A stretch of 60,613 bases of DNA. It comes from Verrucomicrobiota bacterium (GTDB taxonomy: Bacteria; Verrucomicrobiota; Verrucomicrobiia; Limisphaerales; JADLHS01). The notes below the pieces were generated by a model. That model ran no database searches. It was not told the DNA's origin and worked only from the letters and a program-made list of their open reading frames with translations. The DNA lies in NCBI GenBank assembly GCA_013140495.1, contig JABFSR010000066.1, positions 1-60,613 on the forward strand, given 5' to 3'. Each line of letters starts with the position of its first letter. The first letter of the stretch is position 1. The position numbers were made by a program, and so were the translations under genes. Shown here one piece after another: positions 41,687 through 50,350 of this stretch.

Positions 41687-41812
41687 GCGCGTGAGATCTA
41701 ACCGGTAATGGACTGCTGCTTTTGCAGCCTATCTTGTTTCATGAAAACAAGGTATTCGGGACGTAAAATTCTGTCCAGCTTCGGGTTGTTTTCAAATTTT
41801 GGTTCAGTTGAT

Positions 41813-42676
41813 TCACAGATACTTCGCCAGAAGCGGCTTCAGTTCGGCGATGGTTTTCTTCGGCCAGACTTTGCGGTCGGTCATGATGGCGTTATTCAGC
41901 GCGGAGTGACAGGGCCAACTTGGTTCCACAGGGATTTGCGGAATGACTTTGGCGATGACGGACTTTGCGGTGGCGGCGTTTTGCGTCACGTTGGCGACGA
42001 CCATTTCCACGGTCACGTGCGCTTCGTCCACTTTCCAGCAATCGTAGTCCGTGATCATCGCCATCGTGGCGTAGGCGATCTCGGCTTCGCGGGCGCATTT
42101 GGCCTCGCCGAGATTTGTCATGCCGATGACGTCGTAGCCGAGCTTGTGATTCGTGGTGGATTCAGCGCGCGTGCTGAAGGCCGGGCCTTCCATGTTCACG
42201 TAAGTGCCGCCGTCGTGGACGCGGGCTTTCTGCGCGCAGGCGGATTTCAGGAGCAACTGGCGTAACTCTTCCGCAATCGGATCCGCGAACGCGATGTGCC
42301 CGACGATGCCGCGCCCGAAGAACGTGTGTTCAAAGTCGCGCTTGGTGCGGTCGAGGAACTGATCCACCAGCACGATGTCGCACGGCTTGTATTTCGCCTG
42401 AAGCGAGCCGACGGCGCTGACGCTGATGATCCATGCGACACCTAGTTTCTTCATGGCCCAGATGTTGGCGCGATGGTTCAACTCACTCGGCAGGATGCGA
42501 TGCCCGCGCGCGTGGCGCGGCAGAAACACGACTTCGCGCCCGGCCAGCGTGCCGGTGAGCAATTCATCTGACGGCGGGCCGAACGGCGTTTTGATCTTCA
42601 CCCATTTTTGGTCGGTGAAGCCTTCGATGTTGTAAAGCCCGCTGCCGCCGATGATGCCGATGCGATGTTTTGACAT
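41813..42676 (-). CDS. mtnP: S-methyl-5'-thioadenosine phosphorylase
   Basis: 287 residues, standard length. The start MSKHRIGIIGGSGLYNIEGF and the following 'VKIKTPFGPPSDELLTGTLA', 'VVFLPRHARGHRILPSELNH', 'RANIWAMKKLGVAWIISVSA' and 'GPAFSTRAESTTNHKLGYDV', then 'IGMTNLGEAKCAREAEIAYA', are the conserved blocks of bacterial/archaeal MTA phosphorylases. The enzyme splits methylthioadenosine with phosphate to adenine and methylthioribose-1-phosphate in methionine salvage and polyamine metabolism. A PfkB-family kinase gene lies directly upstream on the same strand. Its 3' end is duplicated at 39454-39584, as if DNA had been integrated there. Confidence 0.93.
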   Translation of the reverse strand: MSKHRIGIIGGSGLYNIEGFTDQKWVKIKTPFGPPSDELLTGTLAGREVVFLPRHARGHRILPSELNHRANIWAMKKLGVAWIISVSAVGSLQAKYKPCDIVLVDQFLDRTKRDFEHTFFGRGIVGHIAFADPIAEELRQLLLKSACAQKARVHDGGTYVNMEGPAFSTRAESTTNHKLGYDVIGMTNLGEAKCAREAEIAYATMAMITDYDCWKVDEAHVTVEMVVANVTQNAATAKSVIAKVIPQIPVEPSWPCHSALNNAIMTDRKVWPKKTIAELKPLLAKYL

Positions 42677-42761
42677 GCGGGAGATTTTGAACCACCAAAC
42701 ACGTGAAACACACGAAAAAACTCCAAAGCACGCGACCTGAAGTCGCCTTCAAACCGGAATC

Positions 42762-43808
42762 TCAGGGCTTTTCGATTGCGGGCTGGAAGCCGTATTTCTT
42801 CGCCAGCGCGAGCGACTTGCTCAATGAACCGATGCCCGCCGTGCAAGTCGGGTCGGAGAGAGAAGCGGCAGCGAGGCATACGCCGGTGAGCAGGCTGCGT
42901 TTCAATTCCCAGGCTTCGTGCAAGCCCCAGAGAACGCCCGTGCAAAAGGCGTCGCCGGCACCGGCGGTGCCCGCGATGTATTTGGGCGGCAGTTTCAACG
43001 CTGGCTGCCAGAAATCTTCACCGCGCCGCGTGCGGGCAAATGCGCCCTCAGGGAAATGAATCACCACGAGTTCGCGAACACCGAGTTGCAGGAGCGCGCC
43101 CGCTGCGTGACGGAGCTTTACCGTATCAAGCTTTCCGTCCGACGAACGCACGGTAAACCCGGTTGTTTTGCCCGCCTCGATTTCGTTGAGGATGCAATAG
43201 TCCACGTACTTGAGCGCGGGCGCGACGAGCGTGGTAAAGCGATTACCGTCCTCGCTCACAACATCCACACTGGTTTTCACACCAGCGGCCTGTGCCCGCG
43301 CAAGCAACCTGCCCGCGCGTGTGCCAAATTCCTTGTCCGGCTGGTCCAATGCGTCCAACACGAGGAGATAGCCCAGATGAAAGATGCGCGCCTTGGTCTT
43401 CTTGAAATCAATTTCCCCGCCGTCCCAGAGAGCATTGGCCGCGCGCGAATGAAAAAATGTTCTGCGGCCAGTGGCCTTCTCCGTCATCACGTCGGTGTAG
43501 GACGTCGAAGCCCTGGCAGATTGCTTCAGACAGGTCGTGGCGATACGCCGCTGTTTGCAGTCTGCGAGGATTTGTTTTCCGAAATCATCATGTCCCACCA
43601 GCCCCGCGCCTTCGAGTGGAAACGGCGCGCCGGAACGTGCCATGGCAACAAGCACGTTATAGGGCCCGCCACCGGTGCCCTGGGATTCGCTGAGAATGTT
43701 GGCGAGAGTTTCAGGCCCGGGATAAACGTCAATCAGTTTGACGCGATCAATGATCCAGTTGCCACCGGCAAGAATGCCGCGACGCTTTGACGCAGAAGGT
43801 TTCTTCAT
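42762..43808 (-). CDS. PfkB-family carbohydrate (ribokinase-like) kinase
   Basis: 348 residues from the ATG at 43808 (MKKPSASKRRGILAGGNWII). The family pattern is 'GTGGGPYNVLVAMARSGAPF' in the N-terminal half and the anion-hole/catalytic motif 'YIAGTAGAGDAFCTGVLWGL' near the C-terminus, where Asp is the general base. It phosphorylates a sugar or nucleoside hydroxyl with ATP. The neighbour mtnP, 85 bp downstream in the same direction, suggests an adenosine- or methylthioribose-related substrate, but nothing in the sequence settles it. A shared operon is likely. Confidence 0.88.
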   Translation of the reverse strand: MKKPSASKRRGILAGGNWIIDRVKLIDVYPGPETLANILSESQGTGGGPYNVLVAMARSGAPFPLEGAGLVGHDDFGKQILADCKQRRIATTCLKQSARASTSYTDVMTEKATGRRTFFHSRAANALWDGGEIDFKKTKARIFHLGYLLVLDALDQPDKEFGTRAGRLLARAQAAGVKTSVDVVSEDGNRFTTLVAPALKYVDYCILNEIEAGKTTGFTVRSSDGKLDTVKLRHAAGALLQLGVRELVVIHFPEGAFARTRRGEDFWQPALKLPPKYIAGTAGAGDAFCTGVLWGLHEAWELKRSLLTGVCLAAASLSDPTCTAGIGSLSKSLALAKKYGFQPAIEKP

Positions 43809-43955
43809 CGTGAGTAGGCTGCGAACCAAAAACGAGAAACACAGGTGTCATGTTCGCCGGCCCGTTCTTGCATTTTTGTATTCACAGTTGAGGCAAAACA
43901 ATGGCAACAACAACCCTCCAAGGAAAGCCAATTCAAAAAACAGGAAGCCGGGTGT

Positions 43956-45455
43956 TCAGGAAACGAGGTCGCCGATCACCTGGCCATGAACATCGGTGAG
44001 GCGGCGGTCAATGCCGTTATGACGGAACGTGAGCTTGGTGTGATCAATGCCGAGCTGGTGAAGAATCGTCGCGTGCAGATCGTAGCAATACGTTGGGTCG
44101 GTCGCGGCTTTGTAGGACCAGTCGTCGCTTTCGCCATAGGACGTTCCACCCTTGAAGCCGCCGCCCGCCACCCAGCTTGTGAACGTGAACGGATTGTGAT
44201 CGCGCCCCTTGCTGCCCTGACTGCACGGCATCCGGCCAAACTCCGTCGTCCAGATTACAATTGTATCCTCCAACATGCCGCGCGCTTTCAAATCCTTCAC
44301 CAGTGCGGCAGCCGGTTGATCCATGCTGCGCGCCATGTCGAGATGGTCCTTGGCGAGGTCTTCGTGGCTGTCCCAGTTGCGCCGGGGAAAGGCGTTGTCC
44401 GCGCCGCTCCAGATTTGAACGAACCGAACATCCCGTTCGAGCAACCGGCGTGCGACCAGGCAGCGCGTGCCGAAATCCTCGGTCACTTTGTCATCAAGAC
44501 CGTAGAGTTTCCTTGTCGCTGCTGATTCCCCGGAGATATCCATTACTTCGGGAGCGGTGAGTTGGAGCTTGGCGGCGAGTTCGTAGGAAGCGATGCGCGC
44601 ATCGAGCCGTGAATCACCCGCACGCGATGCTTGGTGTGCCTGGTTCAATTCCTTCAGCAGGGCTTGCGTTTCCTTTTCGCTTTGTGGCGTGACGAACTTC
44701 GCGGACGGCGGAGGAAACAAATCGTAAATCGGATTTGGTTTGCCGACACGGATCATCGTGCCTTGATGCGTTGCAGGAAGAAAACCTGCGCTCCAGTTCG
44801 ACGCACCATTCGGCCCCAGACCGCGAACATCCGGCAGCACGACGAACGTCGGCAGGTTGTCCGTCAGGTTGCCGAGGCCGTAGGAAATCCACGCGCCCAT
44901 CGCCGGAAATCCCGGCAGCACGTAGCCTGTGTTCTGCATGAACGTTGCCGGCCCATGCACGTTCGACTTCGACACCATCGAGTGAATGAACGCGATGTCG
45001 TCCACACACGAGCCAATGTGCGGCACGAGATCGCTGATCCACTTCCCGCACTGGCCGTATTGCTTCCAGTCCCACGGGCTCTTCATCACTGCCCCCGGAT
45101 CGCTCTGAAACAATTCAACCTTCCCGCCCGGATCAAACTTCTCTCCGTGGCGTTTGATGAGCGCGGGCTTGTAGTCAAAGGTGTCGCACTGGCTGGCCGC
45201 ACCGGACATGAACAATTGCACCACACGTTTGGCCTTGGCGCGATGATGCAAGCCGCCATTGAATTCGGGCTTCGGCTTCAGCGTATCCGCGAGCAATCCC
45301 TGCTGCCCGAGCAAATGCGCCATGGCAATGCCGCCCAGACCGCCGCCAAAACGCCAGAGAAACTCACGCCGGTCCACAAGCCGCGTGTCATCCGCGCCGA
45401 GTTGGACGGGCGCTTGTTGCGAGGAGCAGACGTGGCAGGAGGAATTGTTCATCAA
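43956..45455 (-). CDS. DUF1501 family protein
   Basis: 499 residues. A Tat-like segment 'RREFLWRFGGGLGGIAMAHL' near residues 29-48 indicates export. Then come the DUF1501 (sulfatase-like fold) blocks: 'AKRVVQLFMSGAASQCDTFD', 'HIGSCVDDIAFIHSMVSKSN', 'FPAMGAWISYGLGNLTDNLP', 'EDTIVIWTTEFGRMPCSQGS' followed by 'KGRDHNPFTFTSWVAGGG'. Family function is unknown. Its start overlaps the stop of the upstream PSCyt gene by 4 bp, the typical translationally coupled pair of PVC bacteria. Confidence 0.93.
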   Translation of the reverse strand: MMNNSSCHVCSSQQAPVQLGADDTRLVDRREFLWRFGGGLGGIAMAHLLGQQGLLADTLKPKPEFNGGLHHRAKAKRVVQLFMSGAASQCDTFDYKPALIKRHGEKFDPGGKVELFQSDPGAVMKSPWDWKQYGQCGKWISDLVPHIGSCVDDIAFIHSMVSKSNVHGPATFMQNTGYVLPGFPAMGAWISYGLGNLTDNLPTFVVLPDVRGLGPNGASNWSAGFLPATHQGTMIRVGKPNPIYDLFPPPSAKFVTPQSEKETQALLKELNQAHQASRAGDSRLDARIASYELAAKLQLTAPEVMDISGESAATRKLYGLDDKVTEDFGTRCLVARRLLERDVRFVQIWSGADNAFPRRNWDSHEDLAKDHLDMARSMDQPAAALVKDLKARGMLEDTIVIWTTEFGRMPCSQGSKGRDHNPFTFTSWVAGGGFKGGTSYGESDDWSYKAATDPTYCYDLHATILHQLGIDHTKLTFRHNGIDRRLTDVHGQVIGDLVS

Positions 45456-48400
45456 TCAATAAACATGAATTCCGACGTGTTGAAGATGAGCCGGCAAAGG
45501 CCGGCCATCCCATTCTTTTCCGCGAATGGCAGCAGCTTCTTCATCTCCGCCTTCGTCGGCTGGCGATTCAGCGTCAGCTCATAGACTTGTTCGATTTGTT
45601 TCTTCAAATCACCAGCCTTGGCAACCCGCGCGGCCAGATGCTCGCTTTGTCGCAACACGAATGGATTGTTCAAGACCGCCAGTGCTTGCAAAGCCGTCAC
45701 CGTCACGCTCCGCTTGGGCGTGAGGATGGAAGCATCCGGACAATCGAGCGATTCCATGAGCGGATCAGGAACGCTGCGCACGATGAAACGGTAGATGCTG
45801 CGCCGGTTTCCTGCCGGGCTGTCCACGTCGAAGCGCGTGTAGTCATAGACCGGTGAGTGGTCGTCCTTGAAATAAAATTGCTGCACCGAAGGCCCGCCCG
45901 TCGTGAGGTCGAGCTTGCCGCTCACATGGAGCATCGAGTCGCGAATCGTTTCCGCATCCAGTCGCACGCGGTTCATCCGCCAGAGGAATCTGTTATCGGC
46001 ATCAAGTTTGGCGGACCCGGGATTGTTCGCAGAGCTTTGCCGGTACGCGGCGCTGGTGACGATCAGCCGGTGCAGCTTTTTCAACGACTCGCCATTGTCC
46101 ACGAACCAGAACGCCAGCCAATCGAGCAACTCGGGATGTGTCGGCAGCGCACCCATGTGGCCAAAATCGTTCGGCGTTTCGACGATGCCGCGCCCGAAAT
46201 GATGCAGCCAGACGCGGTTCACGATGGAACGTCGCGTCAGCAGATTCTTGGGATCGGTGATCCACTTGGCCAGCGCGGCGCGGCGCGCGGCTTCGCTGGC
46301 GTTGTCGGAGAGATTGAACTGAGTCTCCGGGCCGGACACGCAGGATATACCGGCAGCGGACATCAGATCACCGGGCCGCTTGACATCCCCGCGCGCCAAT
46401 AGATGAACCGGGCGAGGAGCTTTGGCTGGCAGGAAACTACCCTCCCTCTTGAATTCACTAGCAGCAGCATAGACTTTCACGGGCGCTGGCAGCGCGGCGA
46501 TTTCCAGGTTTACTTCATCCAGCTTGTGCGTGGTCTCAACCAATTCGAGGCGCGTGACACCATCCAAAGCTGCTTCGGTAAGCTGTCTGCGCCTCTCCTT
46601 GAGCGCGGCGATTTCCGATTCAAGCTCCTTCTGGTTCGACGGGCTTTGTGTATCGGTGAGTTTCTTGCGGCTGCTGAAACCGTCCACGAGATGCTTCGTT
46701 GACCAAAGCCCGGCCTCGATGGAATCCAACGCTGTGACGGTCGTGCCGAGCGCAATATTCGTTCCGCCTACCAGCACCTGGAGTTCTGCCAGCGCGAAGA
46801 CGTAATCGCTCGTACGCTCCCATAGTTTTGTGGCGGACACACGAACGTAGCGTGCTCGCTTATTCTGGGAGGAAAAGGAAACCGCATTGTCGCCGGGATT
46901 TTTGAAATCAACAGAAGTCTGATCGGCGATGATCTCACTGGTCGCGAAGTCCGCGTTGTCGGAAATCTCCACGCGAAAGCGCGCGGGAAATCCGAACCCA
47001 GGCGTGTCTGGGAAATCCACTGGGCGGGCGGGAATCAACCGCACCTCGTCGAGTGGCAACGATTGACCAAAGTCCACCTGCACCCATTTGGTCGTCTCCG
47101 GTTTTGCTTCGATCGCGCTGTGATAACCGTTAGCCGGACTCTTGTCTCCCGAACTCGCTACGAGCTGCGTTTTGAGTTTGGCCAACCGTCTATCCAGTTC
47201 CTGAATTTCGGGGCTGGATACCTTGGCGACTTGATTTGTCAGCTCAACGTAGCGTTCTTCGAGCGGCCTTCGTTTTTGCAACAAGTCGCGACGTTGGATG
47301 AGAACATTTTTGTTCGTGTCGAATGTGCGGTCTGCACGGTCCACGCCCGCAAACACCGCTTGCAAGCTGTAGTAATCCTTTTGCGAGATGGGATCGAACT
47401 TGTGATTGTGACAGCGCGCGCAATGGACGGTCAGGCTTTGAAACGTCGATATGGTTGTCATCACCATGTCATCGCGGTCGTTGTAGCGCGCGATCAGACC
47501 GTCGGTTTTCTCAATGGGAAGCTCGACATGACCAACAAAATCCCATGGCCCGGCGGCTATGAATCCCAACGCAGCGACTCCGTCCGGTTCGTCGGGAAAC
47601 AGAACATCGCCCGCCAATTGTTCCTCGACAAATCGAGAGTAAGACTTGTCCTCGTTCAGCGCGCGGATCACGTAATCACGATAAGGCCACGCGTTTAATC
47701 GCGGCTTGTCTTTGTCGTAGCCGTGCGTCTCGCCATAGTGAACGGTATCCAGCCAGTGCCGAGCCCAGCGTTCGCCGTAGCGCGGCGATGCGAGCAGCCG
47801 GTCCACGAGTTTTTCGTAAGCCTGCTTGCTTCGGTCACGCAAAAAGGCTTCGACCTCGTCCGGCGTGGGCGGCAGGCCGGTCAGATCAAAACTTAACCGG
47901 CGAATCAACGTACGCCGATCCGCCTCTGGCGACGGCGACAATCCTTCCGCCTCGAGTTTGGCGAGGACGAAGAGATCAACCGGATTGCACGCCCACTTTT
48001 GGTTTTTGACTTTCGGCAACGGTTGGCGCGACGCAGGTTTGAAACTCCACCAGTTGGATTTGTCATCAGCTTTGGCAGCATCTGTGGACTCAGGCCAGTT
48101 CGCCCCTTGATCAATCCACGCGCGGAGCAATCCGATTTGCTCCGGGGTCAGACGTTCACCCTTCTTCGGCATGACCAGATTCTTCTCCAATCCGGCGACG
48201 AGATGAATCAACCGGCTCTCAGCGCTTTTGCCGGCAACGATCACCGGGCCGGAATCGCCGCCCTTGAACGCGGCGGATTTCACATCAAGGCGCAGGTTGT
48301 TTTCCTGCTTATCCGGTCCGTGGCAGCCGTAGCAGTGCTTGGACAGAATTGGCTGAATATCCCGATTGAATTCAATCCGGACTTGAGCGGCTGGTGGAAG

Positions 48401-48496
48401 CTGCGAGACATCCACCGGCCCCGCGAACGAGGAAGTGGCGAACATCGCTGTCGCCAGTAAGGCGCAGCGTCGCGCTTGCGGTTGTCTCACAGTCAT
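45452..48496 (-). CDS. PSCyt1-DUF1549-DUF1553 (planctomycete cytochrome) protein
   Basis: 1014 residues with a signal peptide. A haem motif CYGCH lies near residues 55-59 ('ILSKHCYGCHGPDKQENNLR', PSCyt1). The DUF1549 (PSCyt2) domain follows ('LIRRLSFDLTGLPPTPDEVE', 'ERWARHWLDTVHYGETHGYD', 'HCARCHNHKFDPISQKDYYS' with a second CARCH). A discoidin-like insert (about 450-620) and the C-terminal DUF1553 (PSD1: 'RRSIVNRVWLHHFGRGIVET', 'PNDFGHMGALPTHPELLDWL') complete it. Such proteins are thought to act in extracytoplasmic polysaccharide metabolism with electron transfer. It overlaps the DUF1501 gene and forms an operon with it. Confidence 0.94.
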   Translation of the reverse strand: MTVRQPQARRCALLATAMFATSSFAGPVDVSQLPPAAQVRIEFNRDIQPILSKHCYGCHGPDKQENNLRLDVKSAAFKGGDSGPVIVAGKSAESRLIHLVAGLEKNLVMPKKGERLTPEQIGLLRAWIDQGANWPESTDAAKADDKSNWWSFKPASRQPLPKVKNQKWACNPVDLFVLAKLEAEGLSPSPEADRRTLIRRLSFDLTGLPPTPDEVEAFLRDRSKQAYEKLVDRLLASPRYGERWARHWLDTVHYGETHGYDKDKPRLNAWPYRDYVIRALNEDKSYSRFVEEQLAGDVLFPDEPDGVAALGFIAAGPWDFVGHVELPIEKTDGLIARYNDRDDMVMTTISTFQSLTVHCARCHNHKFDPISQKDYYSLQAVFAGVDRADRTFDTNKNVLIQRRDLLQKRRPLEERYVELTNQVAKVSSPEIQELDRRLAKLKTQLVASSGDKSPANGYHSAIEAKPETTKWVQVDFGQSLPLDEVRLIPARPVDFPDTPGFGFPARFRVEISDNADFATSEIIADQTSVDFKNPGDNAVSFSSQNKRARYVRVSATKLWERTSDYVFALAELQVLVGGTNIALGTTVTALDSIEAGLWSTKHLVDGFSSRKKLTDTQSPSNQKELESEIAALKERRRQLTEAALDGVTRLELVETTHKLDEVNLEIAALPAPVKVYAAASEFKREGSFLPAKAPRPVHLLARGDVKRPGDLMSAAGISCVSGPETQFNLSDNASEAARRAALAKWITDPKNLLTRRSIVNRVWLHHFGRGIVETPNDFGHMGALPTHPELLDWLAFWFVDNGESLKKLHRLIVTSAAYRQSSANNPGSAKLDADNRFLWRMNRVRLDAETIRDSMLHVSGKLDLTTGGPSVQQFYFKDDHSPVYDYTRFDVDSPAGNRRSIYRFIVRSVPDPLMESLDCPDASILTPKRSVTVTALQALAVLNNPFVLRQSEHLAARVAKAGDLKKQIEQVYELTLNRQPTKAEMKKLLPFAEKNGMAGLCRLIFNTSEFMFID

Positions 48497-48539
48497 TGCT
48501 TCACACCCAAGCTAACAACGCCATAGCGGGAGAGACATT

Positions 48540-48610
48540 CAAAAATCTGTGTTTCATCCGTGTCCATCCCACCTTCGCTGCTTGCTTCGGCGCGGCAGGC
48601 TGTGGTTAAA
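48540..48610. repeat. Dispersed 'catccgtgtccat' repeat in the gatB upstream region
   Basis: 'tctgtgtttcatccgtgtcc' and 'ctgtggttaaac' flank a 30-bp insert rich in gc. It belongs to the family at 12540, 39375 and 50193. It lies in the divergent region between the PSCyt gene and gatB and may overlap gatB's promoter. Confidence 0.5.
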
Positions 48611-48624
48611 CTTTGCCCACGATT

Positions 48625-50145
48625 ATGGAATACGAAGCGGTCATCGGTCTCGAAACCCACGTTCAACTCAAGACGAAGTCGAAGATGTGGTGCGGGTGCG
48701 CCAATCAATACGGCTCAGAGCCGAACACGAACGTCTGCCCCGTCTGCCTCGGGATGCCGGGCGTATTGCCCGTGCCGAATGAGGAGGCGTTGCGCCTCAC
48801 CGTGTTGACCGGTTACCTGCTCAACTGCGAGATTCCCCGCTTCGCGAAGTTCGACCGGAAGAGTTATTTCTATCCGGACATGCCAAAGAATTATCAACTC
48901 ACCCAATACGACAAGCCCAGCACGGCGAACGGTTTCGTGGAGTTTGAGTTCAACGGCGCTGGTTCAAACAACGGTTTGTCCCGCGTGCGCATCACCCGCG
49001 CGCATCTCGAAGAAGATGTCGGCAAGAGTACGCATTTTGAACGGCACAGCGGTGTAGATTTCAATCGCGCCGGCGTGCCGCTCATGGAGATCGTCACTGA
49101 GCCTGACATCACGAGCGCCGACATGGCCTACGAATATCTCAACGCGCTCAAGGAGATTTTGCTGCAAGGCGGCGTAAGTGATTGCGACATGGAAAAGGGC
49201 ATGGTGCGCTGCGACGTGAACATCAGCGTGCGTCCCGCCGGCTCAAAGGAACTCGGGGCAAAGATCGAGATCAAGAACATGAACAGCTTTTCCGGCGTGC
49301 GCCGCGCGGCGGAATATGAGATCGCGCGCCAGATCGAAACCGTGAAGCGCGGCGAGAAGCTCATCCAATCCACACGCCGCTGGGATGACGTGACGGGCAT
49401 CACCGAACAGATGCGCACCAAGGAAGACGCGCACGACTACCGCTATTTCCCCGATCCCGATCTCATGCCGCTCGCACCGACGGATGCGTGGCTGGCTGAG
49501 GTGAAGTCGCGCGTGGTGGAATTGCCGCTGGTGCGCAAGATTCGGATAATACGAGAATATCAATTACCTTCGTCGGACGCACAGGCATTCATGTGGAATG
49601 AGTCGCTTGCGAGTTACTTTGAACGCGTTGCGAAGCGATCAAAGAATCCTAAGACCGTTGCGAATTGGGTAATTAACAACCTTCGCGCAAAGTTGTCTGA
49701 AGAGTGGACGAAACATCTTAACTGGATTGCTGATCCGGAACGCTTGTCGGACGACTTGGTTAAACCAAGTCCGCCCCAGCGCCAACAGATAACATTGGAA
49801 AATTTGCGGTTCAGTGACGACACGTTCCTCGAATTCATCGGCCTCGTCGAAAATAGAACCATCAGCAGTTCCGCCGCGCAGCAGGTGTTTGCCGAGATGT
49901 TCGACACCGGCAAAGCGCCCGCCGTCATCGTGCAGGAAAAAGGTCTGGCCCAAGTCAGCGACACCGGCGCGATTGAAAAATTCTGCGACGAAGCCATCGC
50001 GGCGAATCCGAATCCGGTGGCCGACTACAAGGCAGGCAAAGTTGCCGCGCTCAATTCCCTCAAAGGCCAGGTGATGAAGCTCTCCAAAGGTAAAGCCAAC
50101 CCCGCGCTGGTTGGCGAAATCCTGGAACGCAAGTTGAAGGGATGA
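48625..50145 (+). CDS. gatB: Aspartyl/glutamyl-tRNA amidotransferase subunit B
   Basis: 506 residues from the ATG at 48625 (MEYEAVIGLETHVQLKTKSK), the canonical start; a TTG 12 bp upstream is less likely. Conserved blocks are 'CPVCLGMPGVLPVPNEEA', 'FDRKSYFYPDMPKNYQLTQY', 'HLEEDVGKSTH', 'FNRAGVPLMEIVTEPDI', 'DYRYFPDPDLMPL' and the C-terminal 'PNPVADYKAGKVAALNSLKG'. GatB carries the kinase-like site and tRNA contact of the GatCAB transamidase. The segment 49537-49800 is AT-richer with A/T-ending codons and diverges from the usual helical domain, so the gene may be mosaic. It converges on rpsA. Confidence 0.97.
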   Translation: MEYEAVIGLETHVQLKTKSKMWCGCANQYGSEPNTNVCPVCLGMPGVLPVPNEEALRLTVLTGYLLNCEIPRFAKFDRKSYFYPDMPKNYQLTQYDKPSTANGFVEFEFNGAGSNNGLSRVRITRAHLEEDVGKSTHFERHSGVDFNRAGVPLMEIVTEPDITSADMAYEYLNALKEILLQGGVSDCDMEKGMVRCDVNISVRPAGSKELGAKIEIKNMNSFSGVRRAAEYEIARQIETVKRGEKLIQSTRRWDDVTGITEQMRTKEDAHDYRYFPDPDLMPLAPTDAWLAEVKSRVVELPLVRKIRIIREYQLPSSDAQAFMWNESLASYFERVAKRSKNPKTVANWVINNLRAKLSEEWTKHLNWIADPERLSDDLVKPSPPQRQQITLENLRFSDDTFLEFIGLVENRTISSSAAQQVFAEMFDTGKAPAVIVQEKGLAQVSDTGAIEKFCDEAIAANPNPVADYKAGKVAALNSLKGQVMKLSKGKANPALVGEILERKLKG

Positions 50146-50192
50146 TGCACAAACGGCAGTTTGACCGGATGGATGCGGATGGGAAAAAGGAT

Positions 50193-50275
50193 GTGACACG
50201 ATTTCACGAATTATCACGTAGTCAAATCCGACCTTTTTAATCCGTGTGAATTCGTGAAATTCGTGTAGAACTTTC
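50193..50275. repeat. Palindromic 'ttcgtgaaattcgtg' repeat
   Basis: 'cacgatttcacgaattatcacg' (about 50198) faces 'cgtgtgaattcgtgaaattcgtg' (about 50242), forming an imperfect inverted repeat between the convergent gatB and rpsA genes. Confidence 0.55.
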
Positions 50276-50293
50276 TTTCTTATTCGGCTCTGC

Positions 50294-50330
50294 ACAAAAA
50301 ACCGGCGGACTGTTTCCAGTCCGCCGGTTT
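50294..50330 (-). terminator. Intrinsic terminator of rpsA
   Basis: On the minus strand a perfect 14-bp stem AAACCGGCGGACTG / CAGTCCGCCGGTTT with a GAAA tetraloop is followed by TTT. It lies about 20 bp after the rpsA stop. Confidence 0.95.
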
Positions 50331-50350
50331 CTGAATTTCTGTCAATTGGT

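Noticed and set aside
14076..41733. Calling the scattered small membrane genes an integron array
   Set aside because: No integrase gene is in the window, the genes are 1-10 kb apart, and only the 41309-41686 gene has good core sites. The idea is kept only as a flagged possibility.
43956..45584. Plus-strand open frames (43845-44525, 44631-45584) opposite the DUF1501 gene
   Set aside because: They are antisense to a clear DUF1501 gene and have no motif of their own.
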